Counted from the stretch's first letter, positions 37,454-47,341 are shown. The stretch: DNA of 64,000 bases from Dorea longicatena (GCF_025150085.1 NZ_CP102280.1:1313001-1377000), one strand, 5' to 3'. Notes: a model not told the origin generated them from the letters alone. Program-made: numbers and translations.

Positions 37454-38140
37454 ATGAAGATCACGTACCTGGATCACAGCGGTTTTGCTGTAGAATACAA
37501 AAAATATGTATTGATCTTCGACTGGTATAAAGGTAAACTTCCTGAATTTGATTCGGAAAAAGAAATTTATGTATTTTCCAGCCATTCACATTATGATCAT
37601 TTTGACCGGAAAATATTTGAGCTGGAGAACATATATCCGAACGTAAGATATGTACTGTCGGCAGATATTACAGAAAAGCCGGTCCCTTCAAAGGTATGGT
37701 TTGTTATTGCCGACAAAGAATATCGGATTGGTAATCTGAAAGTACAGACACTTCATTCTACGGATGCGGGTGTAGCATTTCTTGTGTATGTAGATGATAG
37801 GATTATTTATCACGCAGGAGATCTGAACTGGTGGCATTGGGAAGAAGAAAGTGAATATTATAACGAACAGATGCGGATGGATTATCAGAAAGAAATCCAT
37901 AAATTAAAAAATATACGGATTGATGTAGCATTTGTTCCGTTAGATCCAAGACAGGAAGAGCAATATTACTGGGGACTGGATTATTTCATGAAGCATACAG
38001 ATACAGAACTGGTCTTTCCGATGCATATGTGGGGACACTATGAAGTTTATGAGAAACTTATGAATAATCCGCAGGCAGAATCCTATAAAGAACATGTAAT
38101 GCATGTAAAGGTACCAGGACAGGTATTCGAATTGCCATAA
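37454..38140 (+). CDS. MBL-fold metallo-hydrolase, UlaG-like
   Basis: A 228-residue beta-lactamase-fold hydrolase. The metal motif SSHSHYDHFD is near residue 41, with further ligands likely in YHAGDLNWWHWE (about 116-127) and MHMWGH near 195. The opening LDHSGFAVEY is typical of the UlaG-like branch. No substrate can be predicted. It is almost fused to the MoaB-like gene (3-base gap), and RNase P RNA follows. Confidence 0.85.
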   Translation: MKITYLDHSGFAVEYKKYVLIFDWYKGKLPEFDSEKEIYVFSSHSHYDHFDRKIFELENIYPNVRYVLSADITEKPVPSKVWFVIADKEYRIGNLKVQTLHSTDAGVAFLVYVDDRIIYHAGDLNWWHWEEESEYYNEQMRMDYQKEIHKLKNIRIDVAFVPLDPRQEEQYYWGLDYFMKHTDTELVFPMHMWGHYEVYEKLMNNPQAESYKEHVMHVKVPGQVFELP

Positions 38141-38181
38141 GTCTGAAAGAAATTGTCTGATTATGAAATCGGAAAAAAGGT

Positions 38182-38210
38182 TTGTTATTTTGAATAAATA
38201 GTGCTATAAT
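38182..38210 (+). promoter_or_regulatory. Promoter of rnpB
   Basis: TTGTTA at 38182-38187 and TATAAT at 38205-38210 are 17 bases apart, with an extended -10 (TGC before TATAAT). The RNase P RNA begins about 20 bases later. Confidence 0.75.
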
Positions 38211-38230
38211 AATAAACGCTTTTGAAAAGT

Positions 38231-38580
38231 GCAAGTAAGACAGGTAATCGCAGCTGCAGATGCCGAAAGGCAGCAGGTGAGGAAAGTCCGGGCTTCACAG
38301 GGCAGGATGCCGGATAACGTCCGGTGGAGGCGACTCCAAGGATAGTGCAACAGAAATATACCGCCAGGATATAATTCTGGTAAGGGTGGAAGGGCAGTGT
38401 AAGAGACTACCGCCTTGCTGGTAACAGCAGGGGCATATGTAAACCCCATTCGAAGCAAGACCGGATAAAGACAATGTGGCGGCCCGTCACGTCTTAGGTA
38501 GGTTGCTTGAACCCATTGGTAACGATGGGTCTAGAAAGATGATTACCCAACGACATAACCCGGCTTATCGTTTTGCTTGC
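38231..38580 (+). ncRNA. rnpB: RNase P RNA
   Basis: The catalytic RNA of RNase P, which matures tRNA 5' ends. The universal segments are present: GAGGAAAGTCCGGGCT near 38279, the GAGACTACCGCC stretch near 38403, and the closing ACATAACCCGGCTTATCG near 38552. The P1 helix is formed by GCAAG at the 5' end and CTTGC at the 3' end, giving about 350 nt. It has its own promoter and terminator. Ends are placed by the P1 pairing and may be off by a few bases. Confidence 0.95.
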
Positions 38581-38597
38581 AATTTGAATGAATATAA

Positions 38598-38635
38598 AAA
38601 TACCGTCTGATATTAATTATCAGGCGGTATTTTTT
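38598..38635. terminator. Terminator after rnpB, shared with convergent pyrI
   Basis: A 15-bp imperfect stem (38598-38612 with 38618-38632; AAATACCGTCTGATA) with a 5-nt loop and T/A runs on both sides. It also lies just past the pyrI stop codon on the minus strand. Confidence 0.85.
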
Positions 38636-38638
38636 GCT

Positions 38639-39085
38639 TTATTTGCGTCTTCCGTCATATTTTTCTTCGCAGTATTTACAGCGGTAAACTTCTTTTTCAG
38701 GATCTGTAAGTACGAAGACATGATCCAGTCCCTGCTCAATCGAAGTGATGCAGCGAGGATTCTTGCAGTGAATCACGTTGCGGATTTCGTGAGGCAGATG
38801 GAGAGCTTTTTTGTCTACGATCTCAGAATTTTTTATAATATTTACGGTAATGTTATGATCGATAAAACCGAGGATGTCCAGATCCATAAAGTCGATCGGA
38901 CACTCAATTTTCATGATATCTTTCTTTCCCATTTTATTACTCTTTGCATTTTTTATGATTGCAACGCAGCAGTCCAGTTTATCCAGATGCAGGTATTTAT
39001 AGATATCCATGCTTCGCCCTGCCTGGATATGATCCAGAACAAATCCTTCTTCAATACGTCCGACAGTTAATGTATTTTTTACCAT
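38639..39085 (-). CDS. pyrI: Aspartate carbamoyltransferase regulatory subunit
   Basis: A 148-residue regulatory chain that gives nucleotide control to aspartate carbamoyltransferase. The start at 39085 (MVKNTLTVGRIEEG) has AGGAGGAAG 6 bases upstream; an earlier ATG overlaps the end of pyrB. The C-terminal zinc domain has four cysteines (CKNPRC and CKYC) that bind the catalytic chain. pyrB lies directly upstream. Confidence 0.96.
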   Translation of the reverse strand: MVKNTLTVGRIEEGFVLDHIQAGRSMDIYKYLHLDKLDCCVAIIKNAKSNKMGKKDIMKIECPIDFMDLDILGFIDHNITVNIIKNSEIVDKKALHLPHEIRNVIHCKNPRCITSIEQGLDHVFVLTDPEKEVYRCKYCEEKYDGRRK

Positions 39086-39098
39086 TGTTATCTTCCTC

Positions 39099-40016
39099 CT
39101 AAACTTCAATTCCCAAAAGTGTAAGTATCAGTGCCATACGGATGTAAACACCATATTGTACCTGTTTGAAATAAGCAGCTCTTGGGTCATTGTCTACTTC
39201 TGTGGCGATTTCATTTACCCTTGGGAGTGGATGGAGAATATACATATCATCTTTCGCAAGCTCCATTTTCTTGTTGTCCAGGATGTAGAAGTCTTTCATA
39301 CGTACATAATCTTCTTCGTTGAAGAAACGTTCTTTCTGAACACGGGTCATGTAAAGAATGTCCAGATCAGGAAGGGCATCTTCCAGTCGTACTACCTCTT
39401 CGTAAGGAATATTCTGACGGTCTAATACATCGTTCTTGATATAGCTTGGAAGCTTTAATTCTTCCGGTGAGATCAGAACAAAACGGATCCCCGGATAACG
39501 TACCAGTGCATGGATCAGAGAGTGTACGGTACGGCCGAATTTCAGATCGCCACATAATCCGATTGTCATATTATCGAGTCGACCTTTTAAAGAACGGATT
39601 GTAAGCAGATCTGTAAGTGTCTGGGTCGGATGCTGGTGTCCACCGTCACCGGCATTGATCACCGGAATTGTGGCATGCTGGCTTGCAACCATAGCGGCAC
39701 CCTCTTTTGGATGGCGCATTGCACAGATATCTGCAAAGCAGGAAATTACACGAATCGTATCTGCTACACTTTCCCCTTTGGAAGCAGAACTTGAATCTGC
39801 AGATGAGAAACCAAGAACGCTGCCACCCAGATTGATCATAGCTGCTTCATGGCTTAATCTGGTACGTGTGCTCGGTTCATAGAAAAGAGTGGCAAGCTTT
39901 TTGCCTTCACATGCGTGTGCATATTTTTTCGGATTTGCCTCGATATCTTTTGCAAGATCCATTAAATTGTCAAGTTCTTCCACAGAAAAATCCAGTGGAC
40001 TTAATAAGTGTCTCAT
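39099..40016 (-). CDS. pyrB: Aspartate carbamoyltransferase catalytic subunit
   Basis: A 305-residue enzyme making carbamoyl-aspartate in pyrimidine synthesis. The carbamoyl phosphate motif [13 protein letters not shown] is near residue 49, [15 protein letters not shown] near 127, and HPLPRVNEI near 262. The length is standard. It is encoded with pyrI downstream and a nitroreductase gene 16 bases upstream on the same strand. No other pyr genes and no PyrR-type leader were seen nearby. Confidence 0.98.
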   Translation of the reverse strand: MRHLLSPLDFSVEELDNLMDLAKDIEANPKKYAHACEGKKLATLFYEPSTRTRLSHEAAMINLGGSVLGFSSADSSSASKGESVADTIRVISCFADICAMRHPKEGAAMVASQHATIPVINAGDGGHQHPTQTLTDLLTIRSLKGRLDNMTIGLCGDLKFGRTVHSLIHALVRYPGIRFVLISPEELKLPSYIKNDVLDRQNIPYEEVVRLEDALPDLDILYMTRVQKERFFNEEDYVRMKDFYILDNKKMELAKDDMYILHPLPRVNEIATEVDNDPRAAYFKQVQYGVYIRMALILTLLGIEV

Positions 40017-40032
40017 GTCAAAACCTCCTGTT

Positions 40033-40569
40033 TTATAAATAAGTTAATAAATCATCGACAGATTTTCTCTTAGGTGCATCAGGATCAATATCAGGATATC
40101 CGATGGCGATGAGAGCAGCAAGCTCCTGATCTTCCGGAATATGTAAAAGATCGGTGATGCCGTCTTCATCCCAGATGCCCATGATTACAGTTCCAAGACC
40201 AGCTTCGTGAGCGGCAAGGCAAAGTGTCTGACTTGCAACACCGACATCGAACATCTGCCAGCGGTCTTCTTTTTTGGTGCTGTAGGAACCGTCGCGTTCA
40301 AAACCGCAGCGCCCTTTTTTGAAAGTAACTGCAATAAGCATTGGTGCCTGCTTTATAATTTTTGCGTTGAAATCTGGAGTGTAATCAGTAACGATTTTAT
40401 CAAGAATAGAAGAATCTTCGATTGCGATATATCGAGTGATCTGAGTGTTCTTCCAGGAAGGAGAATAAGATGCTGCACCGATCAGGGATTCTAAAGTTGC
40501 GTGATCTACAGGATCAGGCTTGAATTTGCGAATGCTTCTTCTTGTTTTGATACATTCTAAAGTATTCAT
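40033..40569 (-). CDS. Nitroreductase family protein
   Basis: A 178-residue FMN-dependent protein. The start at 40569 ([16 protein letters not shown]) has GGAGGT 7 bases upstream. TRRSIRKF near residue 8 and [16 protein letters not shown] near 118 are the usual FMN-contact segments, with GYPDIDP toward the end. Members reduce nitro groups, quinones or flavins with NAD(P)H; the natural substrate is unclear. It is the first gene of a minus-strand unit with pyrB and pyrI. Confidence 0.88.
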   Translation of the reverse strand: MNTLECIKTRRSIRKFKPDPVDHATLESLIGAASYSPSWKNTQITRYIAIEDSSILDKIVTDYTPDFNAKIIKQAPMLIAVTFKKGRCGFERDGSYSTKKEDRWQMFDVGVASQTLCLAAHEAGLGTVIMGIWDEDGITDLLHIPEDQELAALIAIGYPDIDPDAPKRKSVDDLLTYL

Positions 40570-40750
40570 GGTTTTACCTCCGTTTTCAAATCTCTCATAC
40601 ATCATATAATATTTAACGATGATTTTCAATGTCTTGAAAAATTTTTCGATGATTTTTTTAAAGCAGGATGGGTAGATTTTATTTTTGGAATGTATTATAA
40701 TTTAATAAATACGCAGATTTCCTGCATAATATACAAAAAGGAGAGAGTAA

Positions 40751-41881
40751 ATGACATCATTGGAAGAACTTAGAACGCAGTTAAGTGATGTTGATGATCA
40801 GATTACGGATCTTTATGAAAAGCGAATGAAGATTTGTGAGGATCTCGGGACCTGTAAGATTAAAAATGGTTATAAAACATTTGACCGTCAGCGTGAAAAG
40901 AATAAAATAGCAGAAGTGATGGGAAAAGTTTCATCAGACTTTAATAAAAAAGGAATCGGAGAAGTATATGAACTGCTTCTTGCGATCAGTAGAAAATTAC
41001 AGTACAAGCAGCTTGTAGAAGCAGGTGCACTTGGAAGACTTCCGTTTATCGGCATTGATTCACTGGATAAGGATACAGCAAGGGTAGTATTTCAGGGAAC
41101 AGAAGGGGCTTACAGTCAGGCGGCAATGGAACATTATTTTGGAAAAGGATGTAACAGCTATCATGTACATACATTCCGAGAGGCAATGGAGGCAATTGAA
41201 GAAGGCGCGGCAGATTATGCAGTACTTCCGATTGAAAATTCAACAGCGGGAGCAGTGAATGAAATCTATGACCTTCTGGTAGAATTTGAAAATTATATTG
41301 TCGGAGAGACGATCATCCCGATCAAAAATACATTGTCAGGATTACCGGGAACAGATATATCTGAGATTGAACGTGTATATTCCAAGGCGGAAGCACTTAT
41401 GCAGGCATCGCATTTTCTGGGAGAACACGGGGACTGGCAGCAGATCAGTGTAGCGAATACCGCACTTGCTGCAAAGAAGATACTTGAAGACCAGGATAAA
41501 CATCAGGCGGCTGTATGCAGTGCTTATGCGGCATCCGTATACGGACTTTCTGTGCTTGCAGATAGTATCAATGATGAAAAGAATAATTCGACCAGATTCA
41601 TCGTTATCACAAACCAGAAAGTATTCTTAAAAGATGCGAAGAAGATAAGTATTTGTCTGGAGCTCCCTCATGAAAGCAGTTCTCTTTATCATCTGCTTTC
41701 ACATTTTGCGTATAATGATCTGAATATGACAAAAATTGAATCCCGGCCGATGGAAGGAAAAAGCTGGGAATACCGCTTCTTTATTGATTTCGAGGGAAAT
41801 CTTGCGGATCCCGCGGTGAAAAATGCAATCAGGGGACTTCGTGAAGAGGGAAGAAATTTAAGAATTCTTGGAAATTACTAG
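40751..41881 (+). CDS. pheA: Bifunctional chorismate mutase/prephenate dehydratase
   Basis: A 376-residue enzyme that takes chorismate to phenylpyruvate for phenylalanine. Residues about 1-90 are an AroQ-type chorismate mutase (LRTQLSDVDDQITDLYEKRM). The dehydratase domain starts near 110 with VVFQGTEGAYSQAA and includes IENSTAGAVNE and the catalytic NNSTRFIVI. The C-terminal ACT domain (about 298-370) has KIESRPMEGKSWEYRFFIDF, the usual site of phenylalanine feedback. It is alone, with TATAAT at 40696 upstream and RBS AAGGAGAGAG. Confidence 0.97.
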   Translation: MTSLEELRTQLSDVDDQITDLYEKRMKICEDLGTCKIKNGYKTFDRQREKNKIAEVMGKVSSDFNKKGIGEVYELLLAISRKLQYKQLVEAGALGRLPFIGIDSLDKDTARVVFQGTEGAYSQAAMEHYFGKGCNSYHVHTFREAMEAIEEGAADYAVLPIENSTAGAVNEIYDLLVEFENYIVGETIIPIKNTLSGLPGTDISEIERVYSKAEALMQASHFLGEHGDWQQISVANTALAAKKILEDQDKHQAAVCSAYAASVYGLSVLADSINDEKNNSTRFIVITNQKVFLKDAKKISICLELPHESSSLYHLLSHFAYNDLNMTKIESRPMEGKSWEYRFFIDFEGNLADPAVKNAIRGLREEGRNLRILGNY

Positions 41882-41918
41882 GCATAGCAGGTCGGATATA
41901 AAATTGGAGGAATGACAA

Positions 41919-43208
41919 ATGAGAACAAATGAGTTGATGTTATATAAACATATGGAGGAAGGACAGATCCTTCAGGATATGACATTCTTAATGGAGAATT
42001 ATCAGAATGATTACTATAACATGGAAGATATGAAGGGACTGTTATATGATGCGGTCAACGAGATTCTGGAGATGGCTGTAAGCCACGGATTCGAGGGAGA
42101 TCTCTGGCATAATTATCTGACTTACCTGATGGCAAGTCATGAGAATGCTTACAGTACCTCCTGTGAGATCGTAGGACCGGTAGACGGAAGTATCAACCAG
42201 GTTGCACTGCATGATTTTGAAATCTTCAAAGAATTATTTGATTATGACTTTGCAGATCTGGAGAATGTGATGGGTGTTGACTGTATCTCTATGTTACATG
42301 ATTATGTCGGAACCAGCGGACACGGAAGTGTGTTCAATCAGAGAATCCGCGACCGTATCTGTGATCTGAGCAAAGCACTTGCAGAAACTGAGACCGCGGT
42401 AGAATTCAAGGATATCATGACACAGTTCTACAAGGAATTCGGTGTAGGAAAGCTAGGACTTCACAAAGCGTTCCGTATCGCACATACAGAAGAAGGGGCA
42501 TTGATCGAGCCGATCACGAAGATCGCACACGTACATTTGGATGATCTGGTCGGATATGAGATTGCCAAGAAAAAGCTGATCGATAATACAAAAGCATTTG
42601 TAGAAGGCAAGAAAGCCAATAACTGTCTGTTATTCGGTGATGCCGGAACAGGAAAATCGTCTTCCATCAAAGCAATCCTGAATCAGTATTACGATCAGGG
42701 ACTTCGTATGATCGAAGTATACAAGCACCAGTTTAAGGATCTGAATGATGTGATCGCACAGATCAAGAACCGTAATTACAAATTCATCATTTACATGGAC
42801 GATCTTTCTTTTGAAGAGTTTGAGATCGAATATAAATACCTGAAGGCAGTGATCGAAGGCGGACTCGAGAAGAAGCCGGATAACGTACTAATCTATGCAA
42901 CTTCGAACAGAAGACACCTGATCCGTGAGACATTCAAAGATAAAGAAGACAGAGATGAAGAACTTCATACAAATGATACTGTTCAGGAGAAGCTGTCCCT
43001 GGTGGCAAGATTCGGTGTTACGATCTACTTTGGAAAACCGGATAAGAAGCAGTTCCAGGAGATCGTACGTGAACTGGCAAAGAAGAACGGAATTGATATG
43101 CCGGATGATGAATTATTGCTGGAAGCAAACAAGTGGGAATTAAGCCACGGAGGATTATCCGGAAGAACCGCCCAGCAGTTTATCGATTACCTGGCAGGAA
43201 CCAGATAA
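41919..43208 (+). CDS. AAA-type ATP-binding protein, DUF815 family
   Basis: A 429-residue protein. The C-terminal half is a P-loop ATPase of the DUF815 type, with Walker A LFGDAGTGKSSS near residue 239, the Walker B-like FIIYMDDLSFEEFE near 290 and ATSNRRHLIRE near 329. Residues 1-190 form a mostly helical region that I do not recognise. DUF815 proteins are widespread but their function is not established. It lies 37 bases after pheA and the MATE gene starts almost at once after it. Confidence 0.85.
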   Translation: MRTNELMLYKHMEEGQILQDMTFLMENYQNDYYNMEDMKGLLYDAVNEILEMAVSHGFEGDLWHNYLTYLMASHENAYSTSCEIVGPVDGSINQVALHDFEIFKELFDYDFADLENVMGVDCISMLHDYVGTSGHGSVFNQRIRDRICDLSKALAETETAVEFKDIMTQFYKEFGVGKLGLHKAFRIAHTEEGALIEPITKIAHVHLDDLVGYEIAKKKLIDNTKAFVEGKKANNCLLFGDAGTGKSSSIKAILNQYYDQGLRMIEVYKHQFKDLNDVIAQIKNRNYKFIIYMDDLSFEEFEIEYKYLKAVIEGGLEKKPDNVLIYATSNRRHLIRETFKDKEDRDEELHTNDTVQEKLSLVARFGVTIYFGKPDKKQFQEIVRELAKKNGIDMPDDELLLEANKWELSHGGLSGRTAQQFIDYLAGTR

Positions 43209-43211
43209 GAT

Positions 43212-44561
43212 TTGAAAAAAGATCTTACAACCGGAAATGTGACAAAGACAATGCTGCTGTTTGCAGGTCCTATGATCTTGGGAAACCTGCTGCAGCAGTG
43301 TTATAATATTGTGGACATGCTGATTGTCGGAAGGGCGCTTGGGGCGGGGGCTCTGGCGGCAGTAGGTTCGGCATACAGTCTGATGACATTTCTGACTTCG
43401 GTGCTGATCGGAATGTGTATGGGAAGCGGATCATTATTTTCTTATTCAATCGGAAAACGGGATACGGCGCGGCTGCAATATGAAATGACGGCATCATTTT
43501 CCTTTATTGGAATCGTGACGATCGTGATGAACATTGTTGTGTTTGTGTGTATGAAACCGATCCTGAATATTCTTCAGATACCGGAGGACATTTATGGAAT
43601 GATGCAGGAATATGTATGGTATATATTCTGGGGCATCTTTTTTGTTTTTCTTTATAATTACTTTTCATTTCTGCTAAGAGCGGCGGGAGATTCGGTGGTG
43701 TCACTGGTATTCCTGGGAATTTCTTCGGGACTGAATATTGTGCTGGATCTTGCACTGGTGTATGGAATCCGTATGGGAATCAAAGGTGCGGCGATCGCGA
43801 CAGTCATATCCCAGATTGTATCCGGGATTGGAATCTGTATTTATACATGGATGAAAATGCCGGAATTACGTTTTTCCCTGCGGCCGGAAAGAATAAAGGA
43901 AAGCCAAAGTGTAATGGGAGAAGTGGTGCGCTATTCGGCTGCGTCAAGTATCCAGCAGTCAGTGATGAATTTTGGAATCCTGATGATACAGGGTCTGGTC
44001 AACAGCTTTGGAACCGCAGTCATGGCGGCATTCGCAGCGGCTGTGAAGATTGATTCATTTGCTTATATGCCGGCGCAGGAATTTGCAAATGCATTTTCTA
44101 TCTTCATTTCCCAGAACCGGGGAGCCGGAAAGGAAAAAAGAGTACAGAAAGGTGTCCGTAGTGCTGTAACGGTATCAGCGGCATTCTGTATCTGTGCGTT
44201 GGTGCTGATCTACTTTGGAGCCAGATATCTGATGCTGGCATTTATCGACGGCAGTGAGCATGAGATCATCCGCGTCGGGATACAGTATCTGCATATCGAA
44301 GGAGCATTTTACTGTGGAATCGGTATTCTGTTCTTGTGGTATGGGTATTACAGAGCGGTCGGAAGACCGGAGATGTCGGTGGTGCTGACGGTGATCTCGC
44401 TTGGAACGAGAGTGCTGCTTTCTTATACACTGGCACCGATAAAGTCGATTGGAGTGATTGCAATCTGGTGGTCAATTCCGATTGGATGGTTCCTGGCAGA
44501 CGTGACAGGATATGTCTATTTGCAATATATGAATAAGAAGGCAAAAATGTGCAGGAATTAA
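43212..44561 (+). CDS. MATE-family multidrug/Na+ exporter
   Basis: A 449-residue membrane exporter with about 12 segments. The start is the TTG at 43212 (KKDLTTGNVTKTMLLFAGPMILGNLLQQCYN), because the family's conserved N-terminus begins there and no ATG fits. The RBS is weak, which suggests coupling to the DUF815 gene ending four bases earlier. MATE proteins export cationic drugs or metabolites by Na+ or H+ antiport; the substrate is unknown. Its stop codon overlaps the end of convergent rqcH within a shared terminator. Confidence 0.9.
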   Translation: MKKDLTTGNVTKTMLLFAGPMILGNLLQQCYNIVDMLIVGRALGAGALAAVGSAYSLMTFLTSVLIGMCMGSGSLFSYSIGKRDTARLQYEMTASFSFIGIVTIVMNIVVFVCMKPILNILQIPEDIYGMMQEYVWYIFWGIFFVFLYNYFSFLLRAAGDSVVSLVFLGISSGLNIVLDLALVYGIRMGIKGAAIATVISQIVSGIGICIYTWMKMPELRFSLRPERIKESQSVMGEVVRYSAASSIQQSVMNFGILMIQGLVNSFGTAVMAAFAAAVKIDSFAYMPAQEFANAFSIFISQNRGAGKEKRVQKGVRSAVTVSAAFCICALVLIYFGARYLMLAFIDGSEHEIIRVGIQYLHIEGAFYCGIGILFLWYGYYRAVGRPEMSVVLTVISLGTRVLLSYTLAPIKSIGVIAIWWSIPIGWFLADVTGYVYLQYMNKKAKMCRN

Positions 44562-44575
44562 TCCTGCACATTTTT
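44543..44575. terminator. Shared terminator inside the overlapping ends of the MATE and rqcH genes
   Basis: A 14-bp perfect stem (44543-44556 with 44562-44575) has A and T runs on its two sides. Both stop codons lie inside it, so the hairpin is partly coding on both strands. Confidence 0.85.
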
Positions 44576-46297
44576 TATATTCGATATATCAGAATCGATG
44601 ACGAGTGAATAGTTTGTATAGTAAACGACGAATCCCGGTTTTGCACCGTTTGGTTTCTTAACGTGTTTTTTCTGAATGTAGTCGATCTCTACTTTGTCAG
44701 CACCACGATTCTTAGAATAGTAAGCGGCCAGACGACCTGCTTCTTCAAAGGTACGGTCCGGAAGTTCATCCCCGCCGCTTTTGACGATAACGTGAGATCC
44801 CGGAGCACCCTTTGCATGGAACCACCAGTCATTGCCATTGGCAAAAGAAAAAGTAAGTTCTTCATTTTGCAGGTTGTTCTTTCCAACGTACATATCATAA
44901 CCATCACTGGAAATGTAATGCATTGGTTTGCTGGTCAGTTTAACTTTTTTCTTTGTATGTTTTCTGCGGATATAGCCGCTCTGCATCAGTTCCTCTTTGA
45001 TCTGGGCAAGATCCGCTTCGCTCAGAGCAATGTCAAGTGCGTTGCTGATAGATTCCAGATACTGGATATCATCGGCAGTTTCCTGGATCAGCTCCGTCAA
45101 TGCTTCAAATGTACGCTTCTGTTTGTTGTATTTTGCAAAATAACGTTGCGCATTCTCGCCCGGAGTCTGTGTCGGATCAAGCGGGATAGTAATCTCTTCG
45201 TTGGTATAATAATTCAGGGCAGTCAGTTCTTTTGATCCCGGTTCCAGATTATAGCCGTAAGTATTGATCAGTTCTCCGTAAACTTTATATTTGTCACGCT
45301 TTTCCGTTCCCTTTAACTGCTTGGACTGAAGATCGTATTTTTTGCGGTTCCGTTCCAGTGCTGTCTGGACAACGTGCCGGAGATCTGCACTTTTCTGATG
45401 GATTCTGGTCAGTGTGTTACGTGTGGAATAATACGTATAGAGGACTTCCGAGATGGAAAAGAACTCTTTTTTTGTATATTCGTTAAAATGTGTGACCGGA
45501 AGGGCGCTGAATTCCTTTGGTGCATTTCCATTATAATAAATAGAAGGATGGAAATTTCCCTGTCTTACGTCCTCCATATAATAGGTAAACTGACGGTACA
45601 GATGTGTCAGTACATCTTCGGAAAGATCATGCGCCGTCATGGAAGAGTCCACACCTGCAAGATAACAGATCTCTTCGGCAATGACCGGGCTGATACCTGT
45701 CATGCTGGAATAGATTGCTTTGGATACCGGCATCGGTTTTGCAAGGATTGCCGAAATGAATTCTTCCTGCGTAGCCGTCATCGGATTCTTTTTCGACATC
45801 GTATCCGGAATAAAGTAATCGCGTCCCGGCAATACTTCACGTACCGAACTCATCTGTGCAGAGACGTGCTTGATACTGTCGATGATGCGTCCGTTCAGAT
45901 CACAGAAAATAATGTTGCTGTGTTTTCCCATGATCTCGATGATCAGTTTTTTCCTGCACAAGTCACCCATCTCATCCAGATGCTCAATATCCAGGTGGAT
46001 GATACGCTCGAGTGACGGCTGGGAGACTGCGGTGATCCGTCCGCCTCCGATATGCTTGCGCAGAAGCATGCAGAATCCAGGAGCTGTCATCGGACTTGGT
46101 TTGTTCTCGTTGGTTAAATAGATAAGTGGAAGAGAAGCACTGGCAGAGATATAGAGCCTTTTTTGTCCTTCATTTCCTTTTATTGTTAAAAGCAGTTCGT
46201 CATTTTCTGGCTGGGCGATCTTGGAGATACGTCCGCCGACCAGAGTATGTTCTAATTCCTGAACGACTGCTGCGACTGTGATTCCGTCAAAAGCCAT
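44558..46297 (-). CDS. rqcH: NFACT-family ribosome quality control protein RqcH (FbpA-like)
   Basis: A 579-residue protein of the Rqc2/NFACT family, often still labelled fibronectin-binding protein. RqcH binds stalled 50S subunits and directs alanine tailing of trapped chains. The N-terminal NFACT-N domain starts MAFDGITVAAVVQELEHTLVGGRISKI; EIMGKHSNIIFCD is near residue 105. A helical coiled-coil middle (about 290-430) and the C-terminal NFACT-R domain with DGYDMYVGKNNLQNEEL, DWWFHAKGAPGSHVI and RLAAYYSKNRGADKVEIDY follow. The length is typical. It is monocistronic on the minus strand. Confidence 0.95.
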   Translation of the reverse strand: MAFDGITVAAVVQELEHTLVGGRISKIAQPENDELLLTIKGNEGQKRLYISASASLPLIYLTNENKPSPMTAPGFCMLLRKHIGGGRITAVSQPSLERIIHLDIEHLDEMGDLCRKKLIIEIMGKHSNIIFCDLNGRIIDSIKHVSAQMSSVREVLPGRDYFIPDTMSKKNPMTATQEEFISAILAKPMPVSKAIYSSMTGISPVIAEEICYLAGVDSSMTAHDLSEDVLTHLYRQFTYYMEDVRQGNFHPSIYYNGNAPKEFSALPVTHFNEYTKKEFFSISEVLYTYYSTRNTLTRIHQKSADLRHVVQTALERNRKKYDLQSKQLKGTEKRDKYKVYGELINTYGYNLEPGSKELTALNYYTNEEITIPLDPTQTPGENAQRYFAKYNKQKRTFEALTELIQETADDIQYLESISNALDIALSEADLAQIKEELMQSGYIRRKHTKKKVKLTSKPMHYISSDGYDMYVGKNNLQNEELTFSFANGNDWWFHAKGAPGSHVIVKSGGDELPDRTFEEAGRLAAYYSKNRGADKVEIDYIQKKHVKKPNGAKPGFVVYYTNYSLVIDSDISNIKNVQD

Positions 46298-46423
46298 ACA
46301 AAGACCTTCCTTTCCTTACAGAATTTCATATTTGTCTAGTATAGCATAGTTGACGAACTTTGCCAAATGTCTTATAATAAATGCTGGTTTATTTTAAATA
46401 ATGAATAAGAAGAGGATCATATC

Positions 46424-47305
46424 ATGATTAAGAGTATGACAGGATTCGGACGCTGCGAAGCGGCTGATGAGGAACGTAAATTCACGGTTGAGATGAAGGG
46501 AGTGAATCATCGTTATCTGGATGCCAATATCCGTATGCCGAAGAAGCTTAATTTTTTTGAAAGTGCCATTCGAAGCCTTTTAAAGGAAAGTGTTCATCGT
46601 GGAAAGGTGGACATCTTTATTACATATGAAGACTTTTCAGAGAGTCAGGTCTCTTTAAAATACAATGAGACACTGGCAGCAGAATATCTGGAAAAGTTTA
46701 AAATGATGGAAGAAAAATTCTCACTGGAGAATGACATCCGTGTATCCACATTGTCCCGTTATCCGGAAGTCCTCACAATGGAAGAGAAGATGGATGATGA
46801 AGAAGAACTGTGGAAAGGACTTAAGAAAGCACTGGATGGTGCGATCGCACAGTTCGTACAGACTAGAACCGTAGAGGGAGAGAATCTGAAGAAGGATCTG
46901 ATCGCGAAGCTGGACGGTATGCTTGAACTGGTCGGACAGATTGAAGAACGTGCACCGAAGATCATTGCGGAGTACAGAGAAAAGCTAGAAGGAAAAGTAA
47001 AAGAACTTCTGGAGGACACACAGATCGATGAGGGACGGATCGCATCAGAGATCGTGATCTTTGCGGACAAGATCTGTACCGATGAAGAAGTGGTACGTCT
47101 GAGAAGTCATGTGGAACATATGAAGGCAACCCTTCAGTCTGATGACAGTGGAATCGGACGTAAGCTTGATTTCATTGCACAGGAGATGAACCGTGAAGCG
47201 AATACGATTCTTTCGAAGGCGAATGATCTGGAGACTTCCAATATCGGAATCGAACTTAAGACAGAGATTGAGAAAGTCAGAGAGCAGATACAGAATATTG
47301 AATAA
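46424..47305 (+). CDS. YicC/YloC-family endoribonuclease-like protein
   Basis: A 293-residue YicC-family protein, beginning with the diagnostic MIKSMTGFGRCE and ending KTEIEKVREQIQNIE. Members have been linked to RNA decay and stress survival. The middle contains YPEVLTMEE and the C-terminal DUF1732-like stretch (GRKLDFIAQEMNREANTILSK). In Firmicutes it normally precedes remA-gmk-rpoZ; here remA is absent and gmk follows after 36 bases. RBS AGAAGAGGA. Confidence 0.95.
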   Translation: MIKSMTGFGRCEAADEERKFTVEMKGVNHRYLDANIRMPKKLNFFESAIRSLLKESVHRGKVDIFITYEDFSESQVSLKYNETLAAEYLEKFKMMEEKFSLENDIRVSTLSRYPEVLTMEEKMDDEEELWKGLKKALDGAIAQFVQTRTVEGENLKKDLIAKLDGMLELVGQIEERAPKIIAEYREKLEGKVKELLEDTQIDEGRIASEIVIFADKICTDEEVVRLRSHVEHMKATLQSDDSGIGRKLDFIAQEMNREANTILSKANDLETSNIGIELKTEIEKVREQIQNIE

Positions 47306-47341
47306 ATCAGATTGTTAAGAAGATTAAAAGAGGGTATCGAA

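Noticed and set aside
38388-38410. AGGGTGGAAGGGCAG, which resembles the T-box AGGGTGG motif
   Set aside because: It lies inside the RNase P RNA, where this stretch is part of the normal structure; no aminoacyl or amino-acid gene follows.
38204-38458. A minus-strand 84-codon frame in the MBL-pyrI gap
   Set aside because: It is the reverse complement of RNase P RNA.
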